A stretch of 64,000 nucleotides of DNA from Leptospira ognonensis. Its GTDB lineage: Bacteria; Spirochaetota; Leptospiria; Leptospirales; Leptospiraceae. Of this stretch, positions 1 to 10,024 are shown piece by piece (positions within the stretch are counted from its first letter, which is position 1; every line of letters starts with the position of its first letter). The notes beneath the pieces are model-generated. The model made no database searches, was not told the origin of the DNA, and was given only the letters and a program-made list of their open reading frames with translations. The position numbers were made by a program, and so were the translations under genes. The stretch is from assembly GCF_004770745.1 (NCBI RefSeq), contig NZ_RQGD01000046.1, positions 186,001 to 250,000 of the forward strand, given 5' to 3'.

Positions 1-2245
1 GGGTTTATCGAAAGCGGTCATCTTAGTATTTAAAAAACTTTATGAAGAAGGTTTGATCTATCGTGGAGAGAGGATCATCAATTGGTGCCCTGTAACGAAA
101 ACTGCGATTTCTGATATCGAAGTGGAGTATAAGGAAAAACAAGGTAAACTTTATCATGTCAGGTATCCGAAAGCAAGCGCTCTCAAGGCAGGCAAGCAGA
201 TAAAAGATTTGGTTCCAGAAGATTATATCGTCGTAGCAACAACAAGACCAGAAACGATGTTTGGTGACGTTGCCGTTTGTGCTCATCCAAATGATGCCCG
301 TTATACTTCTTTACGAAATCAGATGGTTGTCCTTCCGATAGTTAATAAAGAAATACCCGTTCTGTTTGATGGTTTCGTAGATCAAGAATTTGGTTCCGGT
401 TTGGTGAAAATTACACCAGCACATGACCTGAATGACTTTGAAGCAGGCCAACGACTTGGTCTTACTCCCGTTAATGTGATGAACTTGGACGGGACACTAA
501 ATGCAAATGCAGGCAAATACTCCGGAATGGATCGATTTGAAGTTAGAAAGAAGGTTGTAGAAGAATTAGAACTTCTGGGCTATATTGAAAAAATCGAAAC
601 GCATGTCCATAGTGTTGGGCATAACCAAAGGGGTGGGGCAGTCATTGAACCATTACTTTCTACACAATGGTTTGTTAAAATTGCGCCTCTCGCAAAACCG
701 GCGATTGATGCAGTTCGAAATGGAAAAGTACAATTCCAACCCAAAATGTGGGAAAAAACATATTTCGAATGGATGGAAAATATAAAAGATTGGTGCATTT
801 CTCGCCAACTTTGGTGGGGACATCGCATCCCTGCCTATTATGCGCCCGACGGAAGTTTTGTTGTCGCTGAATCGCAGAGCGAAGCAATTGAACTTTTTAA
901 AAAAATGGGTAAAGAAATTTCGGAATCAGAAATCAAGCAGGACGAAGACGTTCTCGATACTTGGTTTTCGTCAGGTCTCTGGCCGTTTTCGGTTTTTGGT
1001 TGGCCAGAATCTTCGGAAGCATTGAGCAAGTATTATCCTACCTCTGTATTAGTCACTGGATTCGATATCATTTTCTTTTGGGTCGCAAGGATGATGATGT
1101 CAGGTCTAAAATTTATGGGCGAGGTACCTTTTCGTAAAGTACTCATTCATGGATTAGTTCGCGATAAGGATGGAAAAAAATTCAGCAAGTCTTTAGGCAA
1201 TGTGATCGATCCCCTTGATATGATGTCCAAGTATGGAACGGATTCATTTCGGTTTTTTTTGGCGGCTGTCCTGCCTGAGGGAAAAGATATTTTATTCGAC
1301 GAGTCTAGATTAGACGGTTATCGATCCTTTTGCAATAAAATTTGGAACTCAAGTAGATTCATCTTTATGAACTTGCCCGAGGACTTTCAAATTCGCGAGT
1401 TAGATTTAAAAAAGTTAGAAGAAACGGATCTATGGATCCTTCACGAATTTGATAAAACACTTGCGAACTACGAAAAGGCATTCTCCGAATATCATTTCTT
1501 TGAAATGGCCAATCTCATTTATGATTTCATCTGGGGATCTTTTTGTGATTGGTATTTGGAACTCTCCAAGGCACGAATTTATGGAAACGTAACACCAGAA
1601 TCGCAAGAAAACGCCAGACAAGTTTTGGTGAGTATTTTGGTTAAGTCTTTAGGATTACTTCATCCATTTATGCCTTTTTTAACAGAAGAAATTCATTCGC
1701 TCCTTTCCGATGAATTCATTTCTCTTACCGACTTTCCTAAAGCGTATGGGGTTTCTTCGGAAAATCCTTCTGTCAAACGTATGTTAATTCTTCAAGAGAT
1801 CGTCACGAAAGTTAGAAATATGCGAGCTGAGTTAGGCGTGAAACCGGAAAAGAAATGTCAGATCATATTAAAAGTATCTGATTCTGATCTGCAATTGATG
1901 ATAGAACGGGAGCTGAAATCGATTTTACAGTTGGCAAAGGCAGAGACGATATCTTTTGATTCATCGTACGTTGCCTTGAATACGGACTCGGTGGGAGCCT
2001 TCTCCATAGGAGAGATTGTCCTACCCCTAGCAGGAATCTTTGATTTCGAAAAAGAAAAACAAAGACTCGAAAAAGAGCAGAAGCAGATCCAACTGGAAAT
2101 GGAAAAGTTAGAATCAAAAATCAACAACCCTGCGTTCGTTGAGAAAGCGAAACCAGAGGTCGTTGAGAAAGAACGTGAAAAATACAATACTTGGAAAGAA
2201 AAATTAGAAAGTATCAAGAGAGCATTGGAAAAAATTGAAACCTAA
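1..2245 (+). CDS. valS: Valyl-tRNA synthetase, 3' part (5' end outside window)
   Basis: Charges tRNA-Val with valine in the cytoplasm. The reading frame is already open at base 2, where it encodes [22 protein letters not shown], a conserved class I stretch, so the true start and the HIGH motif lie upstream of the window. Visible parts are the CP1 editing domain ([10 protein letters not shown], about 80 residues into the visible part), the KMSKS loop as KKFSKSLGN, the anticodon-binding domain, and the C-terminal ValRS coiled-coil arm beginning [14 protein letters not shown]. The end overlaps the purD start by 11 bases, which suggests co-transcription. Identification is secure; only the N-terminus is missing. 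Confidence 0.97.
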   Translation, partial: GLSKAVILVFKKLYEEGLIYRGERIINWCPVTKTAISDIEVEYKEKQGKLYHVRYPKASALKAGKQIKDLVPEDYIVVATTRPETMFGDVAVCAHPNDARYTSLRNQMVVLPIVNKEIPVLFDGFVDQEFGSGLVKITPAHDLNDFEAGQRLGLTPVNVMNLDGTLNANAGKYSGMDRFEVRKKVVEELELLGYIEKIETHVHSVGHNQRGGAVIEPLLSTQWFVKIAPLAKPAIDAVRNGKVQFQPKMWEKTYFEWMENIKDWCISRQLWWGHRIPAYYAPDGSFVVAESQSEAIELFKKMGKEISESEIKQDEDVLDTWFSSGLWPFSVFGWPESSEALSKYYPTSVLVTGFDIIFFWVARMMMSGLKFMGEVPFRKVLIHGLVRDKDGKKFSKSLGNVIDPLDMMSKYGTDSFRFFLAAVLPEGKDILFDESRLDGYRSFCNKIWNSSRFIFMNLPEDFQIRELDLKKLEETDLWILHEFDKTLANYEKAFSEYHFFEMANLIYDFIWGSFCDWYLELSKARIYGNVTPESQENARQVLVSILVKSLGLLHPFMPFLTEEIHSLLSDEFISLTDFPKAYGVSSENPSVKRMLILQEIVTKVRNMRAELGVKPEKKCQIILKVSDSDLQLMIERELKSILQLAKAETISFDSSYVALNTDSVGAFSIGEIVLPLAGIFDFEKEKQRLEKEQKQIQLEMEKLESKINNPAFVEKAKPEVVEKEREKYNTWKEKLESIKRALEKIET

Positions 2246-3512
2246 GATTAAAGTATTATTAATCGGAGGTGGTGGAAGAGAGCACGCAATTGCGACATCG
2301 ATCTTGGAATCCACCAATCTTGATGAGTTAAAGGTATTTCCTGGAAACGCTGGTTTTCCAGAAGGAATACTTCTAAATAAAGATCAAATAAACATTTTTG
2401 ATGAGATGCAATTTAGTGCATTTTTAAAGTCAAATCATATCGATTTGGTGGTAGTCGGTCCAGAAGACCCGCTCGTTTTTGGTATGGCTGATTGGTGCGA
2501 GAGAGCAGGCGTGCCTTGTTTTGGCCCATCTGCATACTGTGCACAAATTGAAGGATCAAAGCATTTTGCCAAAGAGATGATGCAAAAAGCAAATGTTCCA
2601 ACCGCAACGTATGCAGTATTTAAGGACTATGATTCTGCATGGTCGTATTGCCAAAAGCAATCTCTGCCTCTGGTCGTCAAAGCGGATGGCCTGGCTGCGG
2701 GAAAGGGAGTGACTGTAGCCTTTCAATTAACAGAAGTTAAGCAGGCACTTGAAGATATTTTTATAACACAAAAATTTGGCTCGAGTGGTGAAAAAGTAGT
2801 TATCGAATCTTTTTTGGAAGGTGAGGAAGCTTCTTTATTTGTCCTCACAGACGGCGAACATTACGCTTGTTTGCCTGCTGCACAAGACCATAAGAGAGCT
2901 TTTGATGGAGATTTAGGGCCGAATACGGGGGGAATGGGTGCGTATGCACCTGCGCCCATTGTTACGGCAGAGATTCAAAAACAAATAGAGACAAACATCA
3001 TAGAGCCGATTCTCGGCGCCTTTCAAAAAGAAGGTCATCCCTATAAAGGATTACTATATGTTGGTTTGATGATATCTCCAAAAGGAGAGGCAAATGTTGT
3101 CGAATTTAATTGTAGATTCGGGGATCCTGAGACCCAATGCGTATTGCGCTTATTAAACGAAGATTTGCTTACTTTGCTCTATCAATCGGCGACCAAAAAT
3201 TTAGAAACCAGAGAATTAAGGACCAAAGAGGCTACGAGCGCGGTTGTCGTTCTTGCTGCGGAAGGATATCCTGAGGCACCTAAAAAAGGGATTCCATTGG
3301 AAATTCCAGAACCGTCAGGTGATGTGAAAGTTTTCCATGCAGGTACAAAAAAACAAGACACTCAAATTGTTTCCACGGGAGGACGGATTCTCGGAATCAC
3401 ATCTATCTCCAAAAATCTTCAAGACACCATGAACCAGTGTTATGATTATTTAGCCAGAACCGATTTCAAGAATACATTTTATCGAAAAGACATTGGTAGG
3501 AGAGCGCTTTAA
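2235..3512 (+). CDS. purD: Phosphoribosylamine--glycine ligase (GAR synthetase)
   Basis: ATP-grasp enzyme of purine biosynthesis that joins 5-phosphoribosylamine and glycine. At 425 residues it has the normal family length. It shows the N-terminal GGGGREHA motif, the ATP-grasp segment [11 protein letters not shown] near residue 150, [12 protein letters not shown], and the metal-binding [10 protein letters not shown] motif. The start is a TTG at 2235 inside the end of valS; no ATG is available before the GGGGREHA motif. The downstream gene begins 2 bases after the stop, so valS, purD and the following genes probably share a transcript. Confidence 0.96.
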   Translation: MKPKIKVLLIGGGGREHAIATSILESTNLDELKVFPGNAGFPEGILLNKDQINIFDEMQFSAFLKSNHIDLVVVGPEDPLVFGMADWCERAGVPCFGPSAYCAQIEGSKHFAKEMMQKANVPTATYAVFKDYDSAWSYCQKQSLPLVVKADGLAAGKGVTVAFQLTEVKQALEDIFITQKFGSSGEKVVIESFLEGEEASLFVLTDGEHYACLPAAQDHKRAFDGDLGPNTGGMGAYAPAPIVTAEIQKQIETNIIEPILGAFQKEGHPYKGLLYVGLMISPKGEANVVEFNCRFGDPETQCVLRLLNEDLLTLLYQSATKNLETRELRTKEATSAVVVLAAEGYPEAPKKGIPLEIPEPSGDVKVFHAGTKKQDTQIVSTGGRILGITSISKNLQDTMNQCYDYLARTDFKNTFYRKDIGRRAL

Positions 3513-3514
3513 AT

Positions 3515-4357
3515 ATGCCATTCGCCATTTCTGGAAATGTTGGTGCTTTCGAAAAAGGGGCACTCAGAAACTTAGAAAAACACCTAGGTATCATACTTTC
3601 AGAAAATCAGTCTCATCTACAGCAACATTTAATGATTCGCAGAACATTGCAAACATTAGGTGGATCTGTCGGTATTCTTAGTAATTTAAGTCGCCAAGAA
3701 TTATTATCCTTCATCTTCGTACTTACACAGTTTGGCGATACTATACGAGGTGAAACTCCTGCCGAATACTTATTGCTCGAGTCCATACCTTTTGTAGTCC
3801 AATGGAAAAAGGGTCATTATATGATCCCGCTCGAGATTTTAGAATACCTTTCTCATGAGAGGATATTTAGAGACCAAGGTTATTTATTTGCATTGATTCC
3901 TTCCTTGCCAATTCGTGAGAAAAAATCTTGGATTCGATGGATCGGTGCCGATTTTGAAAAAGGTGGAGATCGAGATTTAAATTTTGAAATTTATTTTCAA
4001 TGCAGACTCCTTCAAAAACCCTTTTTAGGTAAGTCCCTCGTCCAAGAAACTCAAATTGAATTGGAACAAATTTGGCCTTATGGTAAGAGCGAATACCTGG
4101 ATTGGTTTTATAAGGGACTCAGTACATTTTACTATTCTATGGAAGAAATGTCCAAAAAAGAAAAGGACCCTTTTTTACTTCATGTCATTGAACTCATACG
4201 AGCTGGAAAATTCGTACTTAGGAAGCAGCCTGAACAATTTGGTGAGCAGCCATCCTACGCACTTGTATCCACTGTTGAAGGGAATACTCCTCAACTTAGA
4301 GAAATCACATTTCAATGGGAAGTTGAGAGAATTCGTAAAGACTCTCTATTCCAATAG
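3515..4357 (+). CDS. Protein of unknown function, 280 aa
   Basis: I do not recognise this family. The ATG at 3515 follows a good ribosome-binding site (GGTAGGAGAG, about 3495-3505) and lies 2 bases after the purD stop, so it is almost certainly translated with purD. There is no signal peptide, membrane segment or Cys cluster. The protein is soluble, rich in aromatic and charged residues, and mostly helical in appearance. Its position between purD and prfB gives no functional clue. A role cannot be assigned from sequence alone. Confidence 0.8.
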   Translation: MPFAISGNVGAFEKGALRNLEKHLGIILSENQSHLQQHLMIRRTLQTLGGSVGILSNLSRQELLSFIFVLTQFGDTIRGETPAEYLLLESIPFVVQWKKGHYMIPLEILEYLSHERIFRDQGYLFALIPSLPIREKKSWIRWIGADFEKGGDRDLNFEIYFQCRLLQKPFLGKSLVQETQIELEQIWPYGKSEYLDWFYKGLSTFYYSMEEMSKKEKDPFLLHVIELIRAGKFVLRKQPEQFGEQPSYALVSTVEGNTPQLREITFQWEVERIRKDSLFQ

Positions 4358-4408
4358 GATTTTAGCTTTTCATTATCTCACGACATCGAAGATTGATATT
4401 AGTAAACT

Positions 4409-5536
4409 ATGGATCGTTCACAGAAAGAACTTATCAAACAAACAGGGGAGACCATTGAGCAATTTTCTAATTATTGGAATTTGCACAATCTGCAAGAGGA
4501 CTATGATCGATTGCAATCTCTCATAGAGAGAGCGAATGACCCGAAACTTTGGGACGACCCTGAAGCTGCAAAATCAATTACGCAAAAAAGAAACGACTTA
4601 CAACTCAAATTAGATCCTTGGATCGAGCTAAGGAAAGAACTTACAGAATTACCGGATTTGATAGAGCTCACCATTGAAGAGTTAGGCGAGTCAGGTCTTT
4701 CTGGTCTAAATGAAGACTATGAAAAACTTTATGCAAAATTTGAAGATTTGCAAATGTTGGATGCCTTATCAGGCAAAGATGATAATAAACCTGCCTTTAT
4801 CAATATCCATCCCGGAGCTGGAGGAACAGAGTCGCAAGATTGGGCGGATATGCTTCTCAGAATGTATACAAGGTATTGTGAGAAAAAAGGCTATCGTGCT
4901 GATTTGGTAGACTACCAACCTGGAGAAACAGCTGGAATAAAGAATGCCACATTGTACGTGCAAGGTGACCATCCATTTGGTTATCTCAAATGTGAGTCTG
5001 GCGTTCATCGTCTTGTGAGAATTTCTCCTTTTGATTCCAATAAACGAAGACATACCAGTTTCGCTTCTGTCTATGTAACACCAGAAATTGATGATGATAT
5101 TAAAATTGTCGTAGAAGAAAAAGATCTTCGCGTCGATGTCTATCGTTCTTCCGGGGCAGGTGGTCAGCACGTCAATACAACAGACTCCGCTGTGCGAATG
5201 ACACATATACCAACGGGAATCGTAGTTTCCTGCCAAATGGAAAGATCCCAGATAAAAAACAGAGATACTGCCATGAAGATGCTTAAGGCAAGATTGTATG
5301 AATTGGAAAAACAGAAGGCAGAAGAAGAAAATCAGAAGAAAGCTGGGGAAAAAAGAGATATCTCCTGGGGTTCACAAATTCGAAGCTATGTGTTTCATCC
5401 TTATAATTTAGTGAAAGATCATCGGACAGACCATGAAACGGGGAATATCCAACCAGTCATGGATGGCGATTTACACTCATTTATCATTGCATATTTAAAA
5501 TACGTTACCAATCTCAAGGCTGGTGTGAAGTCCTAG
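4409..5536 (+). CDS. prfB: Peptide chain release factor 2
   Basis: Recognises UGA and UAA stop codons and triggers peptide release. At 375 residues it is full length. It has the tripeptide anticodon SPF ([16 protein letters not shown]) and the catalytic GGQ ([17 protein letters not shown], near residue 250). The frame is continuous from ATG 4409 through the region where many bacterial prfB genes carry an in-frame UGA and a +1 frameshift site (here [12 protein letters not shown]), so autoregulation by programmed frameshifting is absent. No strong Shine-Dalgarno sequence is seen before the ATG. The next gene starts directly after the stop. Confidence 0.97.
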   Translation: MDRSQKELIKQTGETIEQFSNYWNLHNLQEDYDRLQSLIERANDPKLWDDPEAAKSITQKRNDLQLKLDPWIELRKELTELPDLIELTIEELGESGLSGLNEDYEKLYAKFEDLQMLDALSGKDDNKPAFINIHPGAGGTESQDWADMLLRMYTRYCEKKGYRADLVDYQPGETAGIKNATLYVQGDHPFGYLKCESGVHRLVRISPFDSNKRRHTSFASVYVTPEIDDDIKIVVEEKDLRVDVYRSSGAGGQHVNTTDSAVRMTHIPTGIVVSCQMERSQIKNRDTAMKMLKARLYELEKQKAEEENQKKAGEKRDISWGSQIRSYVFHPYNLVKDHRTDHETGNIQPVMDGDLHSFIIAYLKYVTNLKAGVKS

Positions 5537-7033
5537 ATGGCACTAGCAAAAGATATATCTGCGACCATTAGAAAAATCCAAAAGGAGATTCAACACCTTC
5601 CAAACATTACGGATAGGCTCAACTTTATATTGGAAGCAACCTTAACTTTGTTTGGTGCAACGACTGGAAGTATTTCCATTGCGGACCAAGAAGAGCATGT
5701 TCTCACGATCGTGGCTGCGAAAGGTATGGATTGGGAAAAGAAAATAGCGGCCAAACTTCCCTTCACGCTAGGTGTCACCGGTCAAGCAGCTTCTTCAAGA
5801 GAAATCGTCTACGTACCCGATGTTTTAAAGGATGCAAGTTACATTAAGCTCATAGAATCAGTGAGATCGGAACTTGCAATTCCATTATTAACTAGGGAAA
5901 CCACGATTGGAGTATTAAATTTAGAATCTGATAAAGTTAATTTTTTTGAACCTGATATCATCAACCAAGCAAACTTATTTGCATCACAGTTAACTATTGT
6001 TATACTAGAAGAACGAATCGCCAAGGAAGCGGTAGAAAAGTCAAAAAGAGAAGAAGATCCAGTCGAAGAAATTTTAGGATATGACCCTCTATTATTATTT
6101 TTGAAAAATAGAATCAGACAAATTGGACCTTCTGATACATCCGTGATGATCATCGGAGAAGAAGGCGTAGGAAAAAGAATGGTGGCAAGATCTCTCCATT
6201 TTGTTTCACAAAGAAAAAATAAGCCTTTTTTGACAGTTGATTGTTCTGGATTAAGTCATGAAATCTTAGAAGCAGAACTTTTTGGTACTTTTACAGGTAA
6301 ATCATTTAATCCAGGTAAAATTGAACAAGCAAATGACGGCTCGTTATATATAGAATCTATTGGAGATTTAGCATTTGATCTTCAAGATCGTTTATTATCC
6401 GTTCTGCGAGACAAAGTCATTCCAAATCCCCAGGGAGAAAAAAAGGCATTAAATCTAAGAATTTTTACAGGGAGTAAAAGAGATCTATTGGAAGAAATCC
6501 AAAATGGTAAATTTTTAATGGATCTATATTATAAATTAGCAGAGGTACCATTGCGGGTACCGCCTCTCAGGGAAAGAAGAGGCGACATTCCACTGCTTGC
6601 CCACCATTTTCTTCATATATTTAACAAGCAATATGGACGAAATAAAACTTTAAAAAATGAAGCACTTCGTGCGCTTAGTATCATGCCTTGGGCGGGGAAC
6701 GTCCGTCAGTTGCAAAATGCCATCCAATATGCGGTGCTCGTCCATTCGGAAATTGACCTTGGACCAAATTCTTTCGGTCCGGGAAATACGGAATCTGAAT
6801 CGATGGCTCCCCCCTTTATAAACTCAAATATTTCCTTGCCTTCAGGTATCTTGACACCCAGCGAGAATTTATCCCTAAAAATTGCAACGGAAAGACTGGA
6901 AGCGATGTGGATCAAGGAAGCCTTCCAAAGGGTTTCTACGCAAGAAGAGGCGGCAAAATTACTCGGAATTAGCCGAGGCGCCCTTCAATATAAGATCAAG
7001 AACAACCAATTTCTAACGGGATATAACTCTTAA
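5537..7033 (+). CDS. GAF / AAA+ (sigma-54 activator-like) / Fis-HTH regulator with degenerate ATPase
   Basis: The 498-residue protein is laid out like a sigma-54 enhancer-binding protein: a GAF sensor (about 20-160), a central AAA+ domain (about 180-400) and a C-terminal Fis-type helix-turn-helix (TQEEAAKLLGISRGALQ, 468-484). The central domain is eroded. Walker A is kept as GEEGVGK (207-213). The GAFTGA loop is GTFTGK with the preceding residues deleted (250-255). The Walker B acidic pair is replaced (GSLYIESIGDL, 268-278, where LFLDEIGDL is expected). The two arginine fingers are Leu327 and Lys333 (FLMDLYYKL). The family is clear, but ATP hydrolysis and sigma-54 activation are doubtful. It abuts prfB with no gap and could act as a ligand-responsive DNA-binding protein. 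Confidence 0.88.
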   Translation: MALAKDISATIRKIQKEIQHLPNITDRLNFILEATLTLFGATTGSISIADQEEHVLTIVAAKGMDWEKKIAAKLPFTLGVTGQAASSREIVYVPDVLKDASYIKLIESVRSELAIPLLTRETTIGVLNLESDKVNFFEPDIINQANLFASQLTIVILEERIAKEAVEKSKREEDPVEEILGYDPLLLFLKNRIRQIGPSDTSVMIIGEEGVGKRMVARSLHFVSQRKNKPFLTVDCSGLSHEILEAELFGTFTGKSFNPGKIEQANDGSLYIESIGDLAFDLQDRLLSVLRDKVIPNPQGEKKALNLRIFTGSKRDLLEEIQNGKFLMDLYYKLAEVPLRVPPLRERRGDIPLLAHHFLHIFNKQYGRNKTLKNEALRALSIMPWAGNVRQLQNAIQYAVLVHSEIDLGPNSFGPGNTESESMAPPFINSNISLPSGILTPSENLSLKIATERLEAMWIKEAFQRVSTQEEAAKLLGISRGALQYKIKNNQFLTGYNS

Positions 7034-7104
7034 GTCCAGATTGAGCAGGAAAATGCTTGGATTTCGAACCCTTAAGGTCGATACTTAACCGTAGGGGTAC
7101 AATC

Positions 7105-8154
7105 GTGGCAGATAGTTATTATCGAACCATCAAAGGAAAACAATACGATCGAGAATTATTGGAAATTGTCGAAAAAGCGTCTAAACGCTCTAAGGCACCC
7201 CTAAGCAAAAAGATCGCCACAAGTCTTTTTAAGGCCATCGTGGATGGAGGTGATTATACAGACATTGAAAAGAGAACTGTAAAATACATTCGTGATAATT
7301 TTAACTTTGCGACAGATGCGGATGAGTATCTGAGAACAGAGATTCGAAAATGGGCGGCAAAAATTTCGGCACCCGCAAGTAAAAAAGTTTCATCAAAGTC
7401 AGCAAAAAAATCAAGAACTACGTCCACCATTGCCCGCATGCATGATATAAAAGAATCAGAAGATACTTACTACCATGTGTATGATAATGAGACAGAGGAC
7501 GAAATCGAACCGACACCTGAATACAATGAACTTGTCGAATTAAATCGATATGGTCAAAAACCAAAATCTTCAACTTATATACGTTATGTTTTTATTGGCA
7601 TACTAATCGTTGTTTTAATTTGTCTTTTTCTAATCTTACGTTCTTGTCGCGGCGGTTCAAAAGACCACTCTTCGACAAAAACTTCTAATACGCAAATCGA
7701 AGCGCCAAAAACGAAAACGGAGCAGAGAGAACAACTTTTGCCTCATATAGAGATTGGGCCTGGACAAGTCTCAATCCAGTTTAAAAAACGAGGGGATGCA
7801 ATTCGTTATATCAATGATTTAAGAATTAGCTTTATCAAACAGACATTAAATGTAGGAAGCGGTGCGTCGGATTCTATTGCAACTTTGGCGGAAGCACTGA
7901 AAGCATATCCCGAAATTAAGATTAGAGTAAAGGGTCATACGTGTTTTATTGGGGAGCTCGACGAAAATAAGATTCTTTCCGAAGAACGAGCAAAACTTGT
8001 AAGAGATGAGTTGGTTAAGTTGGGTGTCAATGCCTCCCAATTGGATGTAAGAGGATTTGGCGAAACAACAAATATTGATTCCAATTATACGGAAGCTGGG
8101 AGAATCAATAATAGGCGGGTTGATTTTTCGGTTCTTTCTATCGATTCAAAATAG
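7105..8154 (+). CDS. Single-pass membrane protein with periplasmic OmpA-type peptidoglycan-binding domain
   Basis: The N-terminal 155 or so residues are soluble and charged, followed by one membrane span (YVFIGILIVVLICLFLIL) and a C-terminal OmpA/MotB domain. That domain shows LSEERAKLVRDELVKLGV and the signature EAGRINNRRVDF. The usual GHTD motif reads GHTC, so one conserved acidic residue is missing. The likely topology is N-terminus inside and OmpA domain in the periplasm, bound to peptidoglycan. I chose GTG 7105 because AGGGGT lies 6 bases upstream; a TTG at 7057, in frame and 16 codons earlier, is the alternative. Function beyond cell-wall anchoring is unknown. The 3' end overlaps the convergent glycosyltransferase gene by 17 bases. 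Confidence 0.85.
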   Translation: MADSYYRTIKGKQYDRELLEIVEKASKRSKAPLSKKIATSLFKAIVDGGDYTDIEKRTVKYIRDNFNFATDADEYLRTEIRKWAAKISAPASKKVSSKSAKKSRTTSTIARMHDIKESEDTYYHVYDNETEDEIEPTPEYNELVELNRYGQKPKSSTYIRYVFIGILIVVLICLFLILRSCRGGSKDHSSTKTSNTQIEAPKTKTEQREQLLPHIEIGPGQVSIQFKKRGDAIRYINDLRISFIKQTLNVGSGASDSIATLAEALKAYPEIKIRVKGHTCFIGELDENKILSEERAKLVRDELVKLGVNASQLDVRGFGETTNIDSNYTEAGRINNRRVDFSVLSIDSK

Positions 8155-10024
8155 GTGGCTCATTTTGCAATTCTTCCAGGCGGAAAAGACTTCTCTTTAG
8201 ATTTCTCTTTGTCGCCTGGATGGAGTCGTGAAGTCCTTCATATAAGAGAACTGATTTTTTAGCCACTCCAAGCCTATTGTTTTCTTTTTCCTCCAGTGTT
8301 AAATTATCATCGTAACCTTCCGTGATCGCGAGTATCGTTCGTTGGATTCCTAGGCTGAGAATCTCATTCAATCCTTTTTTAGAAGATACTTGTTCGTCTA
8401 TTTTATCCATCAAATCTAGATCACTCTGAAATCGTTTTGGATCTATTTGGTTCTTTTTGATCTGTTCATAAAGCTGTTTTGATAAACGCAATCCGTTCTT
8501 AACCGGAATTAAAAACGCTGCGAGATTTTGAATTGTTTCTTTTAACTTGCTTAGAAGCTCGCTTGTTTCTAAATAATTTTTTTTATCCTTACAAACCTTT
8601 TGAATTTCATTTTTGATTTTATTCGCGATTATGATGTCTTCTTCAATAAAACATTCTTCAAATCTAGAATGAGGAATATTATCCAATTTAGCACCAAACT
8701 TAGTTAAGTTGACCCATTTATTTTCGGAAGCATGAGATTCAAACCATTTCTTAAAAATGAGCATCTTTTCATTTGTTGTATGGCTTTCTCCATTGATACC
8801 CTCAACTTTTTTTGGTGCTAGTGCGAATAGTTGGCGATAATTATGCAATTCCCTTCGAAACTTTCTCGTTTCTTTATAGTTCAATCTTTCTTCCATGATG
8901 GCCCCTTTGGAGTGAGCCCACCCTTTCGTAAAAGATAAATCCTGTCCGACAAGATAGGTCTGTTTGGCACCCATAAGAGTACCGAGACTGGCAGCATTCG
9001 TGGAAACAGAACCTCCGAATGGAACATCACCTATCGGCTCTTTTGCTGTCTCTTCAATAAGCTTGATTAATGGAAAAGGTGAAGAAGAAAAAAAACCTTT
9101 TTTCGGTCCCTGTTCTAATCGTAAACTAACATAGGTGGAAGTTGGATCGAAAATAAGAATCCCATTGCCAGTGTAACTCTCCAGATATTGGCTATTTAAC
9201 ACTTGAGGATCTACCGAATAAATTAAATCTGGATCGATTTCAAAATGTGATAAAACAGGCAATGCTGTATCAACTGCTATCAGCACAAAATGTTCTCTAT
9301 ATTTTTTTATCTGCTCTGCTGATTCATACAAACTTGGACCTGCACCAGCTACGAGAATCTTACCTTCGTTTGCAATGGTAAAGAGTCTTTGGATGGGTTT
9401 CATAGAAATCAGATCAGCTAGATTGAAACAGAGATTTTTAGCCCAAATTTTCTCAAATCTCGTGAGAGTGGCTAAGTTAACATCCTTTTTGTGAAAATGC
9501 TGCTCAGCTAAAAACTTTAGTTTCGAATATTCTTTCTCACGCCAATGAAACGAACTTCTATGGGGAACAAATGTGATCGGATAGGTAGCTTTTCCTTTAA
9601 ACGCTTGAAGAAGAATTTCTTCGCTTTCGATATCCGAGATGATGATTAAGGATTCACTTTTTAAAAAATCATGATAGTCATTTAACTTCAGTGCTTCTTT
9701 CAGTAAAAAAGGATGTGGTTCGATCCAAATGACATGGGCATTTGATTTCTTTAAGATTCCAGGAAGCACATAACCCAATCCTGCACCAAATAAAAGGTAT
9801 ATGCGATTTTCGCCATCGTAAGGTAATTCACTGATGAATCTCTCGGCTTCTTTAATGGGATCATGCTTGCTGTGTAAAAAGATTCCATCGATCTCGATGG
9901 TAACCTGACCCGTTTTGGAAATGAGGAGATTGCCCAAAGTTTCCGAGTTTGAAATTTTTAGAGCCAAGTTTTCGGACAAACAGGATAAATTTATTTCTAA
10001 AAAGTCAACCGATTCGGATATCAT
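8138..10024 (-). CDS. MAF-type (DUF115) putative glycosyltransferase
   Basis: At 628 residues it fits the motility-associated factor family. The DUF115 core is seen as KILVAGAGPSLYESAEQI followed by IAVDTALPVLSHFEIDPDLI and YSVDPQ. In other bacteria MAF proteins transfer nonulosonic-type sugars to flagellin; whether the target here is flagellin is inference, although fcpA in the same window shows the organism has periplasmic flagella. The ATG at 10024 directly abuts the ftsI stop, so it is the last gene of a lepB-ftsI-maf unit. A second N-terminal half (GAGLGYVLPGILKKSNAHVI) also looks Rossmann-like. Confidence 0.82.
   Translation of the reverse strand: MISESVDFLEINLSCLSENLALKISNSETLGNLLISKTGQVTIEIDGIFLHSKHDPIKEAERFISELPYDGENRIYLLFGAGLGYVLPGILKKSNAHVIWIEPHPFLLKEALKLNDYHDFLKSESLIIISDIESEEILLQAFKGKATYPITFVPHRSSFHWREKEYSKLKFLAEQHFHKKDVNLATLTRFEKIWAKNLCFNLADLISMKPIQRLFTIANEGKILVAGAGPSLYESAEQIKKYREHFVLIAVDTALPVLSHFEIDPDLIYSVDPQVLNSQYLESYTGNGILIFDPTSTYVSLRLEQGPKKGFFSSSPFPLIKLIEETAKEPIGDVPFGGSVSTNAASLGTLMGAKQTYLVGQDLSFTKGWAHSKGAIMEERLNYKETRKFRRELHNYRQLFALAPKKVEGINGESHTTNEKMLIFKKWFESHASENKWVNLTKFGAKLDNIPHSRFEECFIEEDIIIANKIKNEIQKVCKDKKNYLETSELLSKLKETIQNLAAFLIPVKNGLRLSKQLYEQIKKNQIDPKRFQSDLDLMDKIDEQVSSKKGLNEILSLGIQRTILAITEGYDDNLTLEEKENNRLGVAKKSVLLYEGLHDSIQATKRNLKRSLFRLEELQNEPPILNR

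Noticed and set aside
4056..4526. A 156-codon frame bridging the unknown gene and prfB
   Set aside because: It overlaps both genes in another frame and has no recognisable features.
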